Shown: positions 34,751 through 47,214, counted from the first letter of the stretch. The stretch: 64,000 nt of DNA from Heliocidaris tuberculata (GCA_025618425.1 CM046842.1:31757885-31821884); one strand, 5' to 3'. Numbers and translations: made by a program. The notes: generated by a model from the letters alone, not told the origin.

Positions 34751-35334
34751 TTAAAGGGCGATCCAACCTTGGTAATAAGATGATTTGTGTGAAAGCAGAA
34801 AAATAAGAAAAACAAAATGGTGAAAGTATGAAAGAAATCGGACAAGGACTAAGAAAGTTATGGATGTTTGAAAAATGAGATCACTACATCCATGCGAATC
34901 TCAAATTGGCAATTTGGTGAGTCAATTTTGACATTTTTGTGGACAACTCTCCCATTTGTCGTACACAAAAATATCATTAATTTGCGGTTTTCTTCGAGGC
35001 GCTTTTACCCTCGGGGCAGTACTCAAAATATATTGGATATAGCATAGGTCCTCATGAGCGAAAAGATCCTACTGAGTAATGCATTTAGAAAAAAGTGACA
35101 TTTTAGTCGTTTTGTGTGTTAGAGCGAATGGGGGAGTTGTCCACAGCTACATCACAGTGACATTACCTATTCGGCCAATTTGAAATTCCCATATGCATAG
35201 TGATTACAACTTTCAAAAATTCATAACTTTCTTATTGCTTGTCCGATTTCGTTCAAACTTTCACCAATCTGCTTCTCTGATTTTTCCTCTTTCTTTCAAA
35301 GCAACTTGCTATTAAGGTTGGATTTCCCTTTAAA
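34751..35334. mobile_element. MITE M5, 584 bp, TTAA-ended long palindrome
   Basis: Ends TTAAAGGGCGATCCAACCTT and AAGGTTGGATTTCCCTTTAA. Inner arms pair through GAAAGAAATCGGACAAG / CTTGTCCGATTTCGTTC and AAACTGGC-like and TCATTTTG parts. TTAA at both outer ends suggests a TTAA target. A block at 34985-35060 also occurs near 4632 and may be a later insertion. No coding capacity. Confidence 0.75.
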
Positions 35335-36218
35335 AACAAGAACATGTGAACTCCTTATTTGGCTTTGGAAGAACACTGCAAGGCATATCATAAAAACCAC
35401 GCAAACTTTTGACAACAAAACAGATGGACAGATAAACCATTCTTTTGTAAAGAGGAGATAAATTCAAGATGACTAAACGTTCATGATATGATATGTATGA
35501 CAGACAGAGAGTTTACCCTTTCGAAGGAGAAACAAAGACTAGACGGGTACAGCGTCTTTGTATTGCTTCTAATGATTATGGTCCTTTTCAAAAGGTAATC
35601 AAACAGGGTCACCATATTCTAGAATTGGCCCACACAGTGAACAGAACAATTTCTTTAGGATTAATGGATTTTTGGTACTGATAATGCAACGGATAAAACC
35701 GCACAATTTATCACGATGAAGTACGTGCGCTGACTTGTGTAGAGAGTCCCTATGGCTTACGTACAAACGCAGTAGACTGTACCTTATAGACTGTGTACTC
35801 TACTTGCTCCTGCCAGTATTATTTTGATACACCAAGAAGCCGCCAAATTCAGACTAGGCTTAGTGATATAGAATTTCGTTGAATTTTCAAAACAAGAGTC
35901 TTTGCATGCCGACTAGGCAAAAATCGTCTGAAACGTTCGTCTAGTGTCCACAACTATGTACAAAATTCCCCATACATCAACCTGAAATTGAAGCGAACCG
36001 TGGAAAATAGAGGGACCCGTACTTTATCGAATGATGCATACTAAAAATTAGACGTGTAGGGCTTATATTCACCCGCGTAGTTGAAAGGCGGGGGGGGGGG
36101 GGGACGCATCAAGCCCAAACAGAGCACCCAAGTTGATTTTTTTTGTTTTTGTTATAATTTCAGTGCCCCATAAATAATGAACAGTCTGTTTTAGTCCATT
36201 TAAGGACGTTCCACAGTT
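35335..36218. other. Intronic stretch
   Basis: A 62-codon frame at 35493-35681 has no recognisable domain. 35992-36055 repeats the GAAGCGAACCGTGGAAAATA block of 31262. Poly-G at 36091-36104. Confidence 0.45.
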
Positions 36219-37215
36219 AAAGTCAAATCCATGTCATTTTCACGAAACTTTGCATACAGTTACTTTGGTCCATGAGAAGCCCAAATACGCATAGAAAATT
36301 ATAGGTCCATGTGCTTACTTTTTTTCTATGGGACACTGAACTGTGCCATGATTGGGTGTCAGGTAGAATGACGTCATCGCAGGTTTTTGGCCATTGATAG
36401 GCCTCAGAATTCCCAATGTCATATACAAATCCCCATTATTCTGTCAAAATCCATGTCATATTCGTCAAACTTTCCATATTTGTAGAGAAAAGTATACTGA
36501 AGGAGGAGAAAGTTTTTAAAATGGGGGTCAATGCACTCGTTTTTATGCTCGCAGCGCCCTCATTTGGCGGAAAAGGTCAAAAACTCGCAAAACTCGTAAG
36601 AACTGGCTGAGAACCTGTCTAGGAATGGGATGGGTTCGAAAAAACTATACTGTACATTCAAAATCCATGTCAGATTCGTAATTTTTTTCATATTTGTAGA
36701 GAATTATATACTGCAGAAGGAGAAAGTTTAAAAAATGGGGGTCCATGCACTCGTTTTTGTGCTAGCAGGGCCCTCAGGTGGCGGAAAAAGTCCAAAACTC
36801 GCAAAAAATGCGCATGGCTGGCTGGGAACCTGTCTGGGAATGGGATAGGTGCAAAAAAACTCTACTGTACATTCAAAATCCATGCCAGATTCGTAAATTT
36901 TTCCACATTTGTAGAGAATTATATACTGCAAAAGGAGAAAGTTTTAAAAATGGGGGTCCATGCACTCGTTTTAGTGCTAGCAGCGCCCTCAGGTGGAGGA
37001 AAAAGTCAAAAACTCGCAAAACTCGCAAAAAAATGCGCATGGCTGGCTGGGAACCTGTCTAGGAATGGGATGGGTGCAAAATAACTCTCCTGTACATTCA
37101 AAATCCATGTCATTTTCACCAAAATTTCAAGATTTACAGAGAAAATCATACCGAAGGAGGAGAGAGTTTGAAAAAAGGGGGTCCATGTACTGGTTTTTGT
37201 GCTTGCAGCGCCCCC
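36219..37215 (+). repeat. Tandem array, period about 215-225 bp, five units
   Basis: AAATCCATGTCA (or GCCA) starts units near 36227, 36449, 36662, 36878 and 37102. Middle units share TTTGTAGAGAATTATATACTG, GGGGGTCCATGCACTCGTTTT, GCGCCCTCAGGTGG, AACTCGCAAAA, GGGAACCTGTCTRGGAATGG. The first unit is most diverged and the last is cut at a poly-C run. The 94-95-codon frames across it arise from the repeat; I see no reason to call them genes. Confidence 0.85.
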
Positions 37216-38354
37216 CCCCCCCCCGCATTTTTATAATAAATAATTTTGCAAGGTTCCCGAAAATCCTTATATTTTGGTAGCGAGTCGCCTGAATATCCTC
37301 ATATTCGGGCCGCGAGGTGCCGGTATACCAAAAAGTGTTTAAAATTTTGTACACAAAATATAGAAACAAAATAACCCTATTTCAGGTGTAAGGAGGGATA
37401 TTGAAAAGCAATGAATGATTACAGTGCTTCAATTATTCCATTTTTTAAATGAAAAATTCTAAACCTCACACTTTGAAAATATATCGGAATATGGAAGAAA
37501 AGGCGGTGCGGGATGTGCTTGCATGGTCGGGGGGAGGGGGGGGGGGTAGGGCTGTAAGCAGGTAGCAAGCGTGCGAAGTGGACCCATATTCTTGTGAGGT
37601 GGGGCACCTCAGAGTGTTTACCCCCTCCCCCCTCACCAGGAAAAAAAAAGTAAGGCACTCTTACTTTTGCGCACCTGTTCACGACTACTAGTATTTCAAA
37701 CATAATAATCACGGTAACAACATAAGCTATAGTTGTCTATATTTTACACACACTTTCGAACCAGTGTATGAAAAAGAAGGAAATTGTAAGTCGTTTTGAG
37801 TGACATTTTATTCATTATTCTATTTGCTCATGTCTTTGACTGTAGGGATAATGATCATTAGACAATCATATGGCATAGACAAATGATTCTTGGGCATATA
37901 TTTGACTTTCTTTCTCCAGCTCTCTTTTTGTGCTAAGGAATTGTACTAAAATGGGAGGTAGATGACCATGACTATGAATTCCAAATTACATCTACCTTTC
38001 ATTTTTCCCATACGACTAACTTTGCCTATAGAAAGTTTATGAGGGGGCATCGAATGTTATCTTTCAGCTCAAGCTAGTTAATATTTAGTATATATATTAT
38101 TCACAGGTACAGAATTATTGATTTCATCTATTTTCACCGGGTTCTTGTCACTGCGCACACTTGCGAACCCATTATTAAGCATTGTGTTTAATGTGCGTAT
38201 CCATTGTCTTAACTGCGCGGAATACTCTCCCGGTGTTGTGATGACGTAACACAACCAGCCAGGATGCGCGGCTGAGGTGCGCACAAACATAACTGATGAA
38301 CGTCCGATGCGTACGCAGCGCGCACAAGCGATTTTTTTTTTTTTTTTTTTAAAT
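37216..38354. other. Intronic stretch
   Basis: Poly-G at about 37528-37546, poly-C near 37620, poly-T at 38332-38350. No exon recognised. Confidence 0.5.
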
Positions 38355-38595
38355 TTTTAACAATGGCCTGACACAAGCCCAAAATTGATCCTAGACCATT
38401 TTGAGCATTTTCAGAATTTGCGCGCGGGCATTTTCACCGACGCGCCTTACGCGCACGAACTATGTTCAATTAATTTATCTTTTATTTAACTTGCATCATG
38501 TCAAATATGGTTATGTTATGACTTTCCGCTGCAAAGATATAGTATATGTCAGAATTTTACAAAATGGCTCCTAGATGACGTCATAGTGCCCAATG
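38355..38595 (+). repeat. Dispersed repeat P, copy 1
   Basis: ATGGCCTGACACAAGCCCAA, GACCATTTTGAGCATTTTCA, a GCGCGC-rich stretch, TATGGTTATGTTATGA, then ACAAAATGGCTCCTAGATGA + CGTCA. The copy at 44551-44785 has the same block order. Confidence 0.7.
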
Positions 38596-38747
38596 TTTTT
38601 TTTTTTTTAATGTGCTGATACAATAACGCTATGTAATTATATACCATTTTACCAATTTAAGATATTGTGCGTAAAAAAATGTGGGTGGAAATAAAAATAA
38701 ATAATAATGATAATAACTAGAACTGAACAAGTACAACTATGCAGGTG

Positions 38748-38900
38748 GGCTGTGGAACAGTCATAAAACTTGCTATCAATAAAAAGTTACAATAATTGTT
38801 ATAAGCTACTGAAATCCTTGAATCTGATTGGCTGGGAGCAAATTTGAGATAGAAATGGGACAGTTGCTGTTGATAACAAGTTTTATGAAACAGGGCCCTG
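38748..38900 (+). mobile_element. MITE M4 copy, inserted in another repeat
   Basis: CATAAAACTTGCTATCAA on the left pairs with TTGATAACAAGTTTTATGAA on the right and carries the core GTTATAAGCTACTGAAATCC and TGATTGGCTGGGAGCAAATT. The flanks (GTGGGCTGTGGAACAG and TGCAGTAATAATGAAATGAG) join without it at 48815-48880. Confidence 0.65.
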
Positions 38901-39329
38901 CAGTAATAATGAAATGAGAAGTATGAAAGAAGTACACCCGCAACTCGATAATTATGTGAACAAGTAATGTATTCATTATCAACAACTATAATTATATATG
39001 AACGACGTGGAAATCTGATCATATCTGAACAAACCATCTCGGTTTTGACCCTTGTAAAGTGACCTAACATATGCCGAGTTACTATGGCACGAAGAATGCC
39101 AGAAGGTTTGCCTTGACAGGAAAGATTTAATTGAGACTAGGTGCGAGGCTAGGCTCTAGGCTCAAACTCATTGATAATATATCTAACAAACAATACACAT
39201 TCATGCATAGTACGACATTGTGTATACTGAATACTTCTAGACTGCAATAATCCTATTCGTCAATAGATCAAAAATCATACCTTTGTACTGGCACAAAAGA
39301 TGCAAAGAATAAAATAACTCTTCTCATGC

Positions 39330-40265
39330 TCGTTTCAGGTTGTTATAGCTCACTCATAGTTTCGGCTGCAGAGAGGAAGTTGGTACGAAACGTGTTAAAT
39401 ACAATCTCACATTCTCCTTTTATCAAAATATACATGTACGAGATTATTTCATATTTAATCCGTGATTTCCGGGGAAATTTAGTATAAATTAATATTTGAA
39501 AGGAACGCTAAAAAATACTACTAGTATTCTACGCTTGGACCTTTCAACCCCGATGGCTATGTCCCTTGAGTACACAACCCTCATAGTTTCTTAACGTCAA
39601 ATGTAGTGCTCATTGCCGTTGTTGGAATTTACGTCCCAGGCCGGGTAGCGATATTTTTTTCTGTCAGGACTTGCGCCATCATCGAGAGAGGGCGGTATTT
39701 GAGCTTTAAGAGCAGAGCCATCCATACAAAGAGTTTGGCCAACTCGGTTTCAGTTGGGCACAACATGGCGTATATTCCTTTGTTACATGCTTGCCTAACA
39801 AAGCAACAGACCGCCATATTGTAACCCACTGGAGCAGAGTTGGCCAAACTCTATGTATGGATGGCACTGGTTAAGAGTAGAGTACCTTCGTAAAGAGAGT
39901 AGCGACAACTCATGATTTGAACCCCATTTTGTTTCCTCTGCTATGCAACATTTCTGTTCAATTCCGATGAGCACCTGGGTCTTCTCAATAGAAAGAATTC
40001 AAACGCCATTTTGTTTCCCGAAAAGTCAGACGTCCATTTCGCTACTCTCTATATAAAGGTACTCTAGTTAAGAACAGAGCCCTGTGTATGGAGGGCTCTG
40101 GTTAAGAGGGGTGACCTCTCTTTTGTTTATCATTCCACTTAAGAAGGAAAGGACTTCACAGCATCTTAATACGCATATTGCTAGTATACTGCTATATGTC
40201 CTCTAAATGCAAAGAACTCTGACATAAAGTTTTTCAGGGCTTACCAAAACTGTACATGACCTTTA
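39330..40265 (+). repeat. Old diverged copy of repeat S, interrupted by nested palindromes
   Basis: 39330-39600 and 40105-40265 resemble the outer parts of repeat S at 40478 and 49586 (GGACCTTTCAACCCCGATGG; CTTACCAAAACTGTACATGA). Between them are inverted repeats: GCCATCCATACAAAGAGTTT + GGCCAACTC at 39717 pairs with GAGTTGGCCAAACTCTATGT + ATGGATGGC at 39838, and AAAGAGAGTAGCG pairs with CGCTACTCTCTAT. Confidence 0.55.
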
Positions 40266-40477
40266 ATTTTAATACCAAGAAATTTACGAGTCAACACTCT
40301 CTTTTTGGAAACATGCACCTGATCTACCGTGAATTTCGAGGCTGCACACCAACAATGTACTATCCAACATTTCAATTTTGAAAGGAAACGAACCAGAAAG
40401 TGGAATGTGTTTTTCAGTCCCGCTCTCACATTACAGAGTTTTCATTCAGCAACGTACGCGGGATTCTAGGTTGGAGA

Positions 40478-41162
40478 TTAAAGCTCATGTACAGTATTGG
40501 TAGCAAAAACGGAAATTGGAAAGAAACATGTTAAATTTAGTCTCATGTTGTTCTTGTATCAAAAGATTTCTGTAAAAGATCATTTGGTATTCCATCTATG
40601 ATTTCTGGTGAATTTCAGTGTAAATATGCAAGGAATGCTTGATCACTGCCATTATGCTAGGACCCTTCCACCCCGACGGCTCCCCGCACAGCAATCTTGG
40701 GGCTTCGCATAGAGACAACGGGTGATTTCAAGTTCGGTGTTGAAAGCTGGTGTTGGTGTTGGGGCAAAACTAGCACTATCCACGACACCGAACCTGAAAT
40801 GAAGCTGGTGCTAGGATTGACTTCACTAGGTGTTGAGCTATCAATAATGTGATTGGTATTATTTTTATAAACCCGAATTCGGTGTTGGGGCTAGAATCAG
40901 CAGCCCAATTCACGCTCTCAACACCAACACCAACACCAACACCGAACTTGAAATCACCCAACGTGTGTGCACCGTGTGTAGCTACTCATCATTGGTTTTA
41001 CACGTGTTTTTACAGTGTATAGCACATGCTGCCTATTGAACTTTAGGAGGCGAAATCTTCACAGTGTCTTAGTATTGCTAGTATCTTGCTATTTATCAAC
41101 AAAAATTGCAGAAATCTGACGAACAGTTTTTGAGGGCTTAACAAAACTTTACATGACCTTTA
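40478..41162 (+). repeat. Repeat S, copy 1, with a 238-bp insertion
   Basis: 40478-40720 and 40959-41162 match 49586-49828 and 49829-50090 closely (CTCATGTACAGTATTGGTAG; GACCCTTCCACCCCGACGGC; AATCTTCACAGTGTCTTAGT). The insertion at 40721-40958 is listed next. Copy 2 has 70 extra bases (about 49896-49965). Confidence 0.8.
40721..40958. mobile_element. MITE M9, 238 bp, with CAACG duplication and an empty site
   Basis: Ends GGTGATTTCAAGTTCGGTGT and ACACCGAACTTGAAATCACC are exact inverted repeats. CAACG stands on both sides (40716-40720 and 40959-40963). The uninterrupted copy of the host repeat reads CAGCG once at 49824-49828. Inside, GGTGTTG / CAACACC words repeat. No coding capacity. Confidence 0.85.
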
Positions 41163-43139
41163 ACAATTACAAATGACAAAGGACGCCCGTCTTAAACTTT
41201 AAAGTCTTTGTGGAAAATTGAAGAACCGGAACAGTAGTTTCGTCCTAGTTTCAGAGCGAACGATGCATTTGCAATTTTCATTTTCTTTCACTTTCGACAA
41301 AGAATGCCTAGGCGTCCTTTGTTAATCTCCGTCCTAGAATCCCGCGTACGTTGCTGATGGGAAAACTCCCTAATGCTAATGTTGAAAGGAAACAAACCAT
41401 GCAGGAAGTAGAATGTGTTTTTCAGTCCCGCTGTCACATTATCCTTTGCCACTGCTTCTTCCTCTTAGGGATGATCCCAGTAGACCGACAACCCATGAGA
41501 AAGAAACGAAAAAGCATAGAACGCCTACCGTTTACTATAGACATGAATAGAATAAAAGACAATAGAGTTTGGGCAACTGTGAGAATGAACTCAGATAATA
41601 TTACGAGCATAACTTATAAATCTCTACATGCAATATACAATAGGGAGATAGAGAAGAAAGAGAGAGAGAAAAGAAGTTAGCACAGAGGAAGAAAGATTAC
41701 AATAACTCTTTAAAAAATTACAATACAAGGCATATTTTCATGCCCGCTACATCTGCCCCCTCCACTGTCTATCCAATGTTGTCCTCAACATTTCGACTTA
41801 AATTTTTAATATTACCAAAATATAAATACATATACACCCTACAAATTAGTAACACATGGAGTTGTGATAATCAAACTTAGAATAACCGAAAACACATTAA
41901 TATACATATGAAAAACATAAACAAACTCAATGACAATCTCTACTTGTATATTCGTCAATAATTAGATATAAGTTAACCCAATCACAGAATAATTTATGAT
42001 CCCTCAACTAAAATGGAGTGAAACATAAATGATCATTTACTGTATACACTGTCTGAAAAACTCTAAATGATTTCATATAAAACAAGATCAGTATACCTGA
42101 CTAGGTACCTAACAGCAAACTAACAATTTATGTCGAAACGCTCAACTTGCCGGGAATAATAAAACCAATATTTTGGAAACAAGCACATTATTATTTCAAA
42201 TAATATAGATTATTTGGGAGAGCTTTTGGTATCGTTTCGGAGAGCTTTTGGTATCGTTCATTTAAGGTCGTGAGTTCCGTCTAACCCTATTATTCCTGTC
42301 TATCACTGCGTAAACAGTGACTTTGGGAACCGAGAGGGAACCAAATAAAGGTGTGCTAGCAGAGGTTCCAACTCAGGCGAGGGGTTAGTCACAAGACCAC
42401 AAATAAAACAAATAAATTCCAAAATGAATTTATAGTGAAAATTAATAAACAATTAAATAAAAGCGCTGGGGCACAATGTATAAGGTGTCATATAATATTT
42501 TGTTTACTGATCACTAACAACTGTTAAAAACAACTTCATCAAATATCATCATTCACCTCTATCTATATTCTATTAAAAAGATCATATTTCGAAATAAACA
42601 ATACTTAGAGTAACCTAACTTACAATGTTAACATTAGTGGAACATTTAGGATTAGAAGAGGTGAGTAAGGGGGGGGGGGGTATTAGTACGGTGGCCACTT
42701 ACACGAAATGCGGTTGTCTTACTACGCGATATCGCGACTTGTATTGAAGAACCGTTGCAGCAGTTACTAACGACGGGGACGACAATGCGGGATCAGGAAG
42801 GACGATGACGTTATATGGATACAAGAACTTCAGGATCATGTTCAGTGGCGTATCTACAGGGGGGTGGGAAGAGGGGGCACGTGCCTCTGGCGGCACTTCA
42901 AGGGGCGCAAAAAACGCAAAAGAGAGAAAGAAAAGGTGGAGAAATACAATAAAAATGTATGGTCTTTGAGGGTTATTTACTCCCCAGTCAAGGAAAAAAT
43001 ACGGAAGAAAAGATGTATTAATATATATATATTCAAAATATATTTCAAAAGTTTCATGTCATCAAAAAGTTTGTGAATAAACATGTAAATTTTTATGAAA
43101 TAATATATTTGAATAATTTTGTCGGCAAGTACCCGTTAA
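41163..43139. other. Intronic stretch
   Basis: 41325-41350 is an inverse of 40448-40475 (AGCAACGTACGCGGGATTCT) and 41380-41450 is a direct copy of 40378-40435 (GTTTTTCAGTCCCGCT). A 109-codon frame at 41351-41680 lies over this and has no domain. 41480-43139 is AT-rich with poly-G at 42669-42680; no exon recognised. Confidence 0.45.
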
Positions 43140-43165
43140 TCATAATAAACGATATTCACTTCAAC

Positions 43166-43384
43166 TTATTCTGCAGATAGCAGAACTTTCAAGTTATGTT
43201 TATAACTGTTCAATGTTGGGGATTTCTTGACATAAATTTCAAGCTGGTTCCATACTCTAATTCCAGAAACCAAAGGAATATGTTTGTATGTGTCCGTCCT
43301 AAATTTTGGAACACACAAGGCATCTTTTTTTTTTTCTTTCTTTTTTAGCTTGTCTTGTTTTGTAACCATGTAATAAACTAACAT
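43166..43384 (-). pseudogene. Non-LTR retrotransposon ORF2 C-terminal fragment
   Basis: Minus-strand frame with FRTDTYKHIPLVSGIRVWN, QLEIYVKKSPTLNSYKHNLK, matching the end of CR1/L2-like ORF2 (R-x-x-x-x-...-G-x-x-W-N-x-L ... K-x-S-x-x-x-x-F/Y-K). A Lys-rich insert (a poly-T run on the plus strand) interrupts it. Only the tail survives. 43385-43970 holds nothing recognised. Confidence 0.6.
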
Positions 43385-43970
43385 GACTTGAATCTCTCTT
43401 TAAATATGTGGGTGCCATATCATGTATACACTTAAACATCATCACTGCACGTCCAAACTGGAAACGTGTTCTGTATAGGCATCCATGCAGCCATCAACGC
43501 GTGAACATGTCACTGGAAGAAACATCAAATCCTTCTCCCAACACTACACAGGCAGCTCGGGTAAAACAGGTCGTGCAAACACCACATATTTCGTAATAAC
43601 ATTTGCACATACTGAACATAGTTGCAAATATTGAATCTTCATGGATAGGATAATTTGTAAATTTTCATGGGAAGTACTCTATTTCCAGTGGTTTGTGGTG
43701 TATACTGTACAAAGACGTACAAAGCCCTGTTTATATTTTTGACACCTTTTTTCTTCCCGAAGTATTTTAGGTTATCCTTTTTATTGAATCTGTGCATGGG
43801 CGTATGGTAAAATTGTGACGGTAGGGCTGATGTTTTTAACTCTAATTTCAACAGTTCGAAATTTTGGCGAGCAAGCAAGCAAAAGACTGACACTTTTCTA
43901 TAGTGTAGTTAGAATGATTAATATACATGTAATGATTGATCTAAATAAGATATACAAGTCTTAAATGAGA

Positions 43971-44442
43971 ATGAAACCCTGAGGAAATATCAATTTTCAT
44001 GAAAAGAGAGGATAGAAGCTATTTAAAAAAGTTCCATCAAAATCGGTTACTAAAATATGAGAAAGTTATGAAAGTTTGAAAAGTCTCAATTTACTTTCCA
44101 TGGCGATCCTCAAACTGGCAATGTTGCTTGAAAGTGACAGGTTTAGTAGTACATTATCTCTCCATTATCTCTAAAGATGCTGCTTGCCTCTTTGTGAACT
44201 CAACATAATTTTGTGTCCAGTATATTTTTCCGTGATATATCTTGAGCTGAGAAGGAGGCAAGCTGCACCTTGAGAGATAATGGGAAAAATATGAAATTTT
44301 GTGTACAAAACATGGAGAGTTGTACTACTAAACCTGCCACTTTGAAGCAACATTGCCAATTTGAGGATCGCCATAGAGAGTAAATTGAGTCCTCTCTTTT
44401 CATTAAAATGGATATTTCTCCAGGGTTTCATTCTCCTTTAAA
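43971..44442. mobile_element. MITE M6, 472 bp, TTAA-ended long palindrome
   Basis: Ends TTAAATGAGAATGAAACCCT and AGGGTTTCATTCTCCTTTAA; inner arms pair through CAATTTACTTTCCATGGCGA / TCGCCATAGAGAGTAAATTG, AACTGGCAATGTTGCTT / AAGCAACATTGCCAATT and GTTTAGTAGTACA / TGTACTACTAAAC. Nearly the whole unit folds. No coding capacity. Confidence 0.8.
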
Positions 44443-44550
44443 TGAACCCTCTGGCTGCCTGAATATGGGGTGAAGGTTGACCGAAAAATTGTCAATTAAA
44501 AATGCATAGTGGAGGGGGCTGCAACCCCAAGGACCTTGTAAGACATAAAA

Positions 44551-44785
44551 TGGCCTGAAACGTACCCAAAATTAATCCTTGACCATTTTAAGCATTTTCA
44601 TTTATTTTTTTTGCGCGCGAGCGTCATTACGCGGATACGCGCGTACGTGCGCGCACATGTTTAATTTATTCTTTATTTCATTAACTTCTATCATGCTAAA
44701 TATGGTTGGGCTATGAATTTCTATTGCAGAGGTGTAGCGCATGTCGGATTTATACAAAATGGAGCCTAGATGACGTCACGGTGTA
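44551..44785 (+). repeat. Dispersed repeat P, copy 2
   Basis: Same block order as 38355-38595: ATGGCCTGAAACGTACCCAA, GACCATTTTAAGCATTTTCA, a GCGCGC-rich stretch, TATGGTTGGGCTATGA, ACAAAATGGAGCCTAGATGA + CGTCA. The TGACGTCA (CRE-like) word is preserved in both. Confidence 0.7.
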
Positions 44786-45269
44786 ATGACTAAATAAAAA
44801 GTTACTGTGTACCACTACCTAACTAGATATCTACCGTTGTACTAATTTTCAGTACCATTGAAGCAACCGTTTGTGAGCACAAAAATGTTGATAGAAATAA
44901 GTAGATAACAAGAAATATAATACGAGAAATTTAGTTTGTGAACAAGTATGAGATGGTCAGGTTTTCAGTCTGTCATACTGGCGACAAAGGTAACTCTTTT
45001 GACGACTTTTTGCCTTGAGGTTCTATGAACACGCATTTTCTTTCAAGTTTAAACCGTTTAGGTTACTGGGCAAAGCACGATGTATAAGTTATTAAAGTAG
45101 AATTTCATTGATTTTGAATATTGATTTAATTTTTATTATTGCATAGGTGAAGCTTAGATTGAACAAGGTTATCAAAATTCAACGCTTGGAAACATTTGAA
45201 GTAATGATTATTATCAATTATAAAATGATATAACACAGCCCCGCTATAGCACCTATAGAGCTCTTTGAA

Positions 45270-45870
45270 CGCTGCTGAGATATGTGACGTCATACCGGGG
45301 AGCAATCCTTCCTAAGCAGACGATGCCCCATAACATCTTATACATTTTCAGTGCCTGTTTTGTCATCTCATCTTCACTTATTTCTCTTACTTCACTAGCG
45401 TCAGTATAAATGCTTATTTGTTGCCTCACTCTAAATTTCCTGCATGGTATTATTTTGATGAAAAATGCAACGTTAAAAAAATAAAGGAATCAATCGCTTG
45501 TAAACAAAAAAAGATGCCATTGTATTTTCAGCTGCATGCACCGCGGCATGTCGGCGTTTCAAGAGGGAACGAATACCATCCATGCTATAATTCAGCGGGC
45601 TTTACAATTCGAAAGTGTGATTTCTTTGCTTGATCATTGACCCTTATCATGACTTTTTACACACAAAGATTTTAGTTACTAGAAACGGTTTCACTTCCCT
45701 TTTAGAATGATGTGAAATACGGTCATGGTGAAACAAACCAAACTCTTTATAATTTAAAAATAATTGCATTGCAGTTACGTTCACTTTATATAGGACGTCG
45801 TCTGCTTAGGCAGGATTGGCACCTGATGTGACGTCACGAAAACATCGGTATATTTCTGGCGAATCGCTCG
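45270..45870. mobile_element. Fold-back element with TGACGTCA and CTAAGCAGACGA arms
   Basis: GATATGTGACGTCATACC, then CAATCCTTCCTAAGCAGACG + ATGCC on the left pair with GTCGTCTGCTTAGGCAGGATTG-type sequence and GATGTGACGTCAC on the right. Interior is unremarkable. 44786-45269 and 45871-46630 hold nothing else recognised. Confidence 0.5.
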
Positions 45871-46630
45871 GATATCCCAGATGCTGAGAAGTGTTTTTAT
45901 TTGTGTTATTTTTTAATCATCAAACACGCAGTTAACGTAAAACTTATACGATTACCATCTGCAATCTTTCTAGTTTCTAGAGATACGTTATTGAGCATAT
46001 TTGTGATTTGCTTTGAATATCTTAAGGTAAATATGAGGCAACGGTAGCAGACGACACCAGTCGAAAAAAAAGAAAAGAAAATAGCTAAGACACTGAATTT
46101 GTTGGTAGGTGATTTTCTTCTAACCTCTGATTATTGTACCAAGTTTGAAGGAGACTGACTGTGCCGTTTGGCAGTTAGTGTGGCCGGCAGGTGAAAGGGA
46201 AGGACATTATAAGAAAAAAAAATGGCAAAATGGCGCCTTCGTGACCTCATGAAGAAGAGATCAGCTTGGAAATGTTACTGCAACATGTTCGTACAAGGCC
46301 TGAATATATGCGTGCCAAGGTTAAAAAGGATCAAATGTTCCGTTTGGAGTTATCGTGGGTACAAAAGTCAGTTCTGACATAATATAGAAAGTTAATATAT
46401 GTTATGGAATGGAATTCTACTGGGCGTTTAAAAAATAGGGAAACCCAGTTGTGGAAATTTCCTACAGTCGGACTATTTATCTACCGGCGTTTAGTTTCAT
46501 ATCATATGAAAGAGTTTTTAATTTGCTTTCCAATGGCAACTTGTTTAGGTTTCCAGAGTCATGCATCAATGAATACCATTGTCTTCAAAAGACAGCGAAA
46601 TTTGTTTGTTCACTTTCTTGTAAAACACAA

Positions 46631-47214
46631 TACCGGGTGTTCCAAAAAAAGCGGAACGGCGAATTTTCAGTACTTCAGTACTTTGCCTTCAAAAAGTATA
46701 TAATTTTTTTTTACATCATTGGGCAAAGCATCTTCTACCAAAGAAAATGATACCAAGATCACTAAATTTGGTTAAGCAATTTTGATTCTATGCCCGTTTC
46801 TTAAAACACAGTCATTTTCAATTTCGCTTGATTTTTGCGACCGATGAGTGTAAGATCGTATCGGGAATGGGTTTTAGTGAGCTGTAGCTCGGGAAGAGTG
46901 GAAACGACGCTAATTATTGTACATGCCATATAAAAGGCCATTCCCGACACATTTATACTCATATCGGTTGCAAAAATCATGCGAAATTTGAAAATGACTG
47001 AAAATGACTGTATTTTGATAAACGGGGGATAAAATCAACATTACTTTACCAAATTCAATGATCTTGATATAATTCTCTTCGGTAGAACATACTTTACCCT
47101 ATGATGTAAAATTATTATATACTTTTCAAAGGCAAAGTACTGAAAATCCGCCGTTCCGTTTTTTTGTTTTATTTTGTTTTGTTTTTGTTTGTTTTTTGGG
47201 GGGGACACCCGGTA
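46631..47214. mobile_element. Fold-back MITE M8, 584 bp, TA-flanked
   Basis: TACCGGGTGTTCCAAAAAAA at the left and ACACCCGGTA at the right, followed inwards by GCGGAACGGCGAATTTTCAG / CTGAAAATCCGCCGTTCCG and GTACTTTGCCTTC arms. The centre also pairs (GCAATTTCGCTTGATTTTTG-like with CAAAAATCATGCGAAATTTG). TA at both edges fits a Tc1/mariner-like target duplication. No transposase. Confidence 0.75.
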
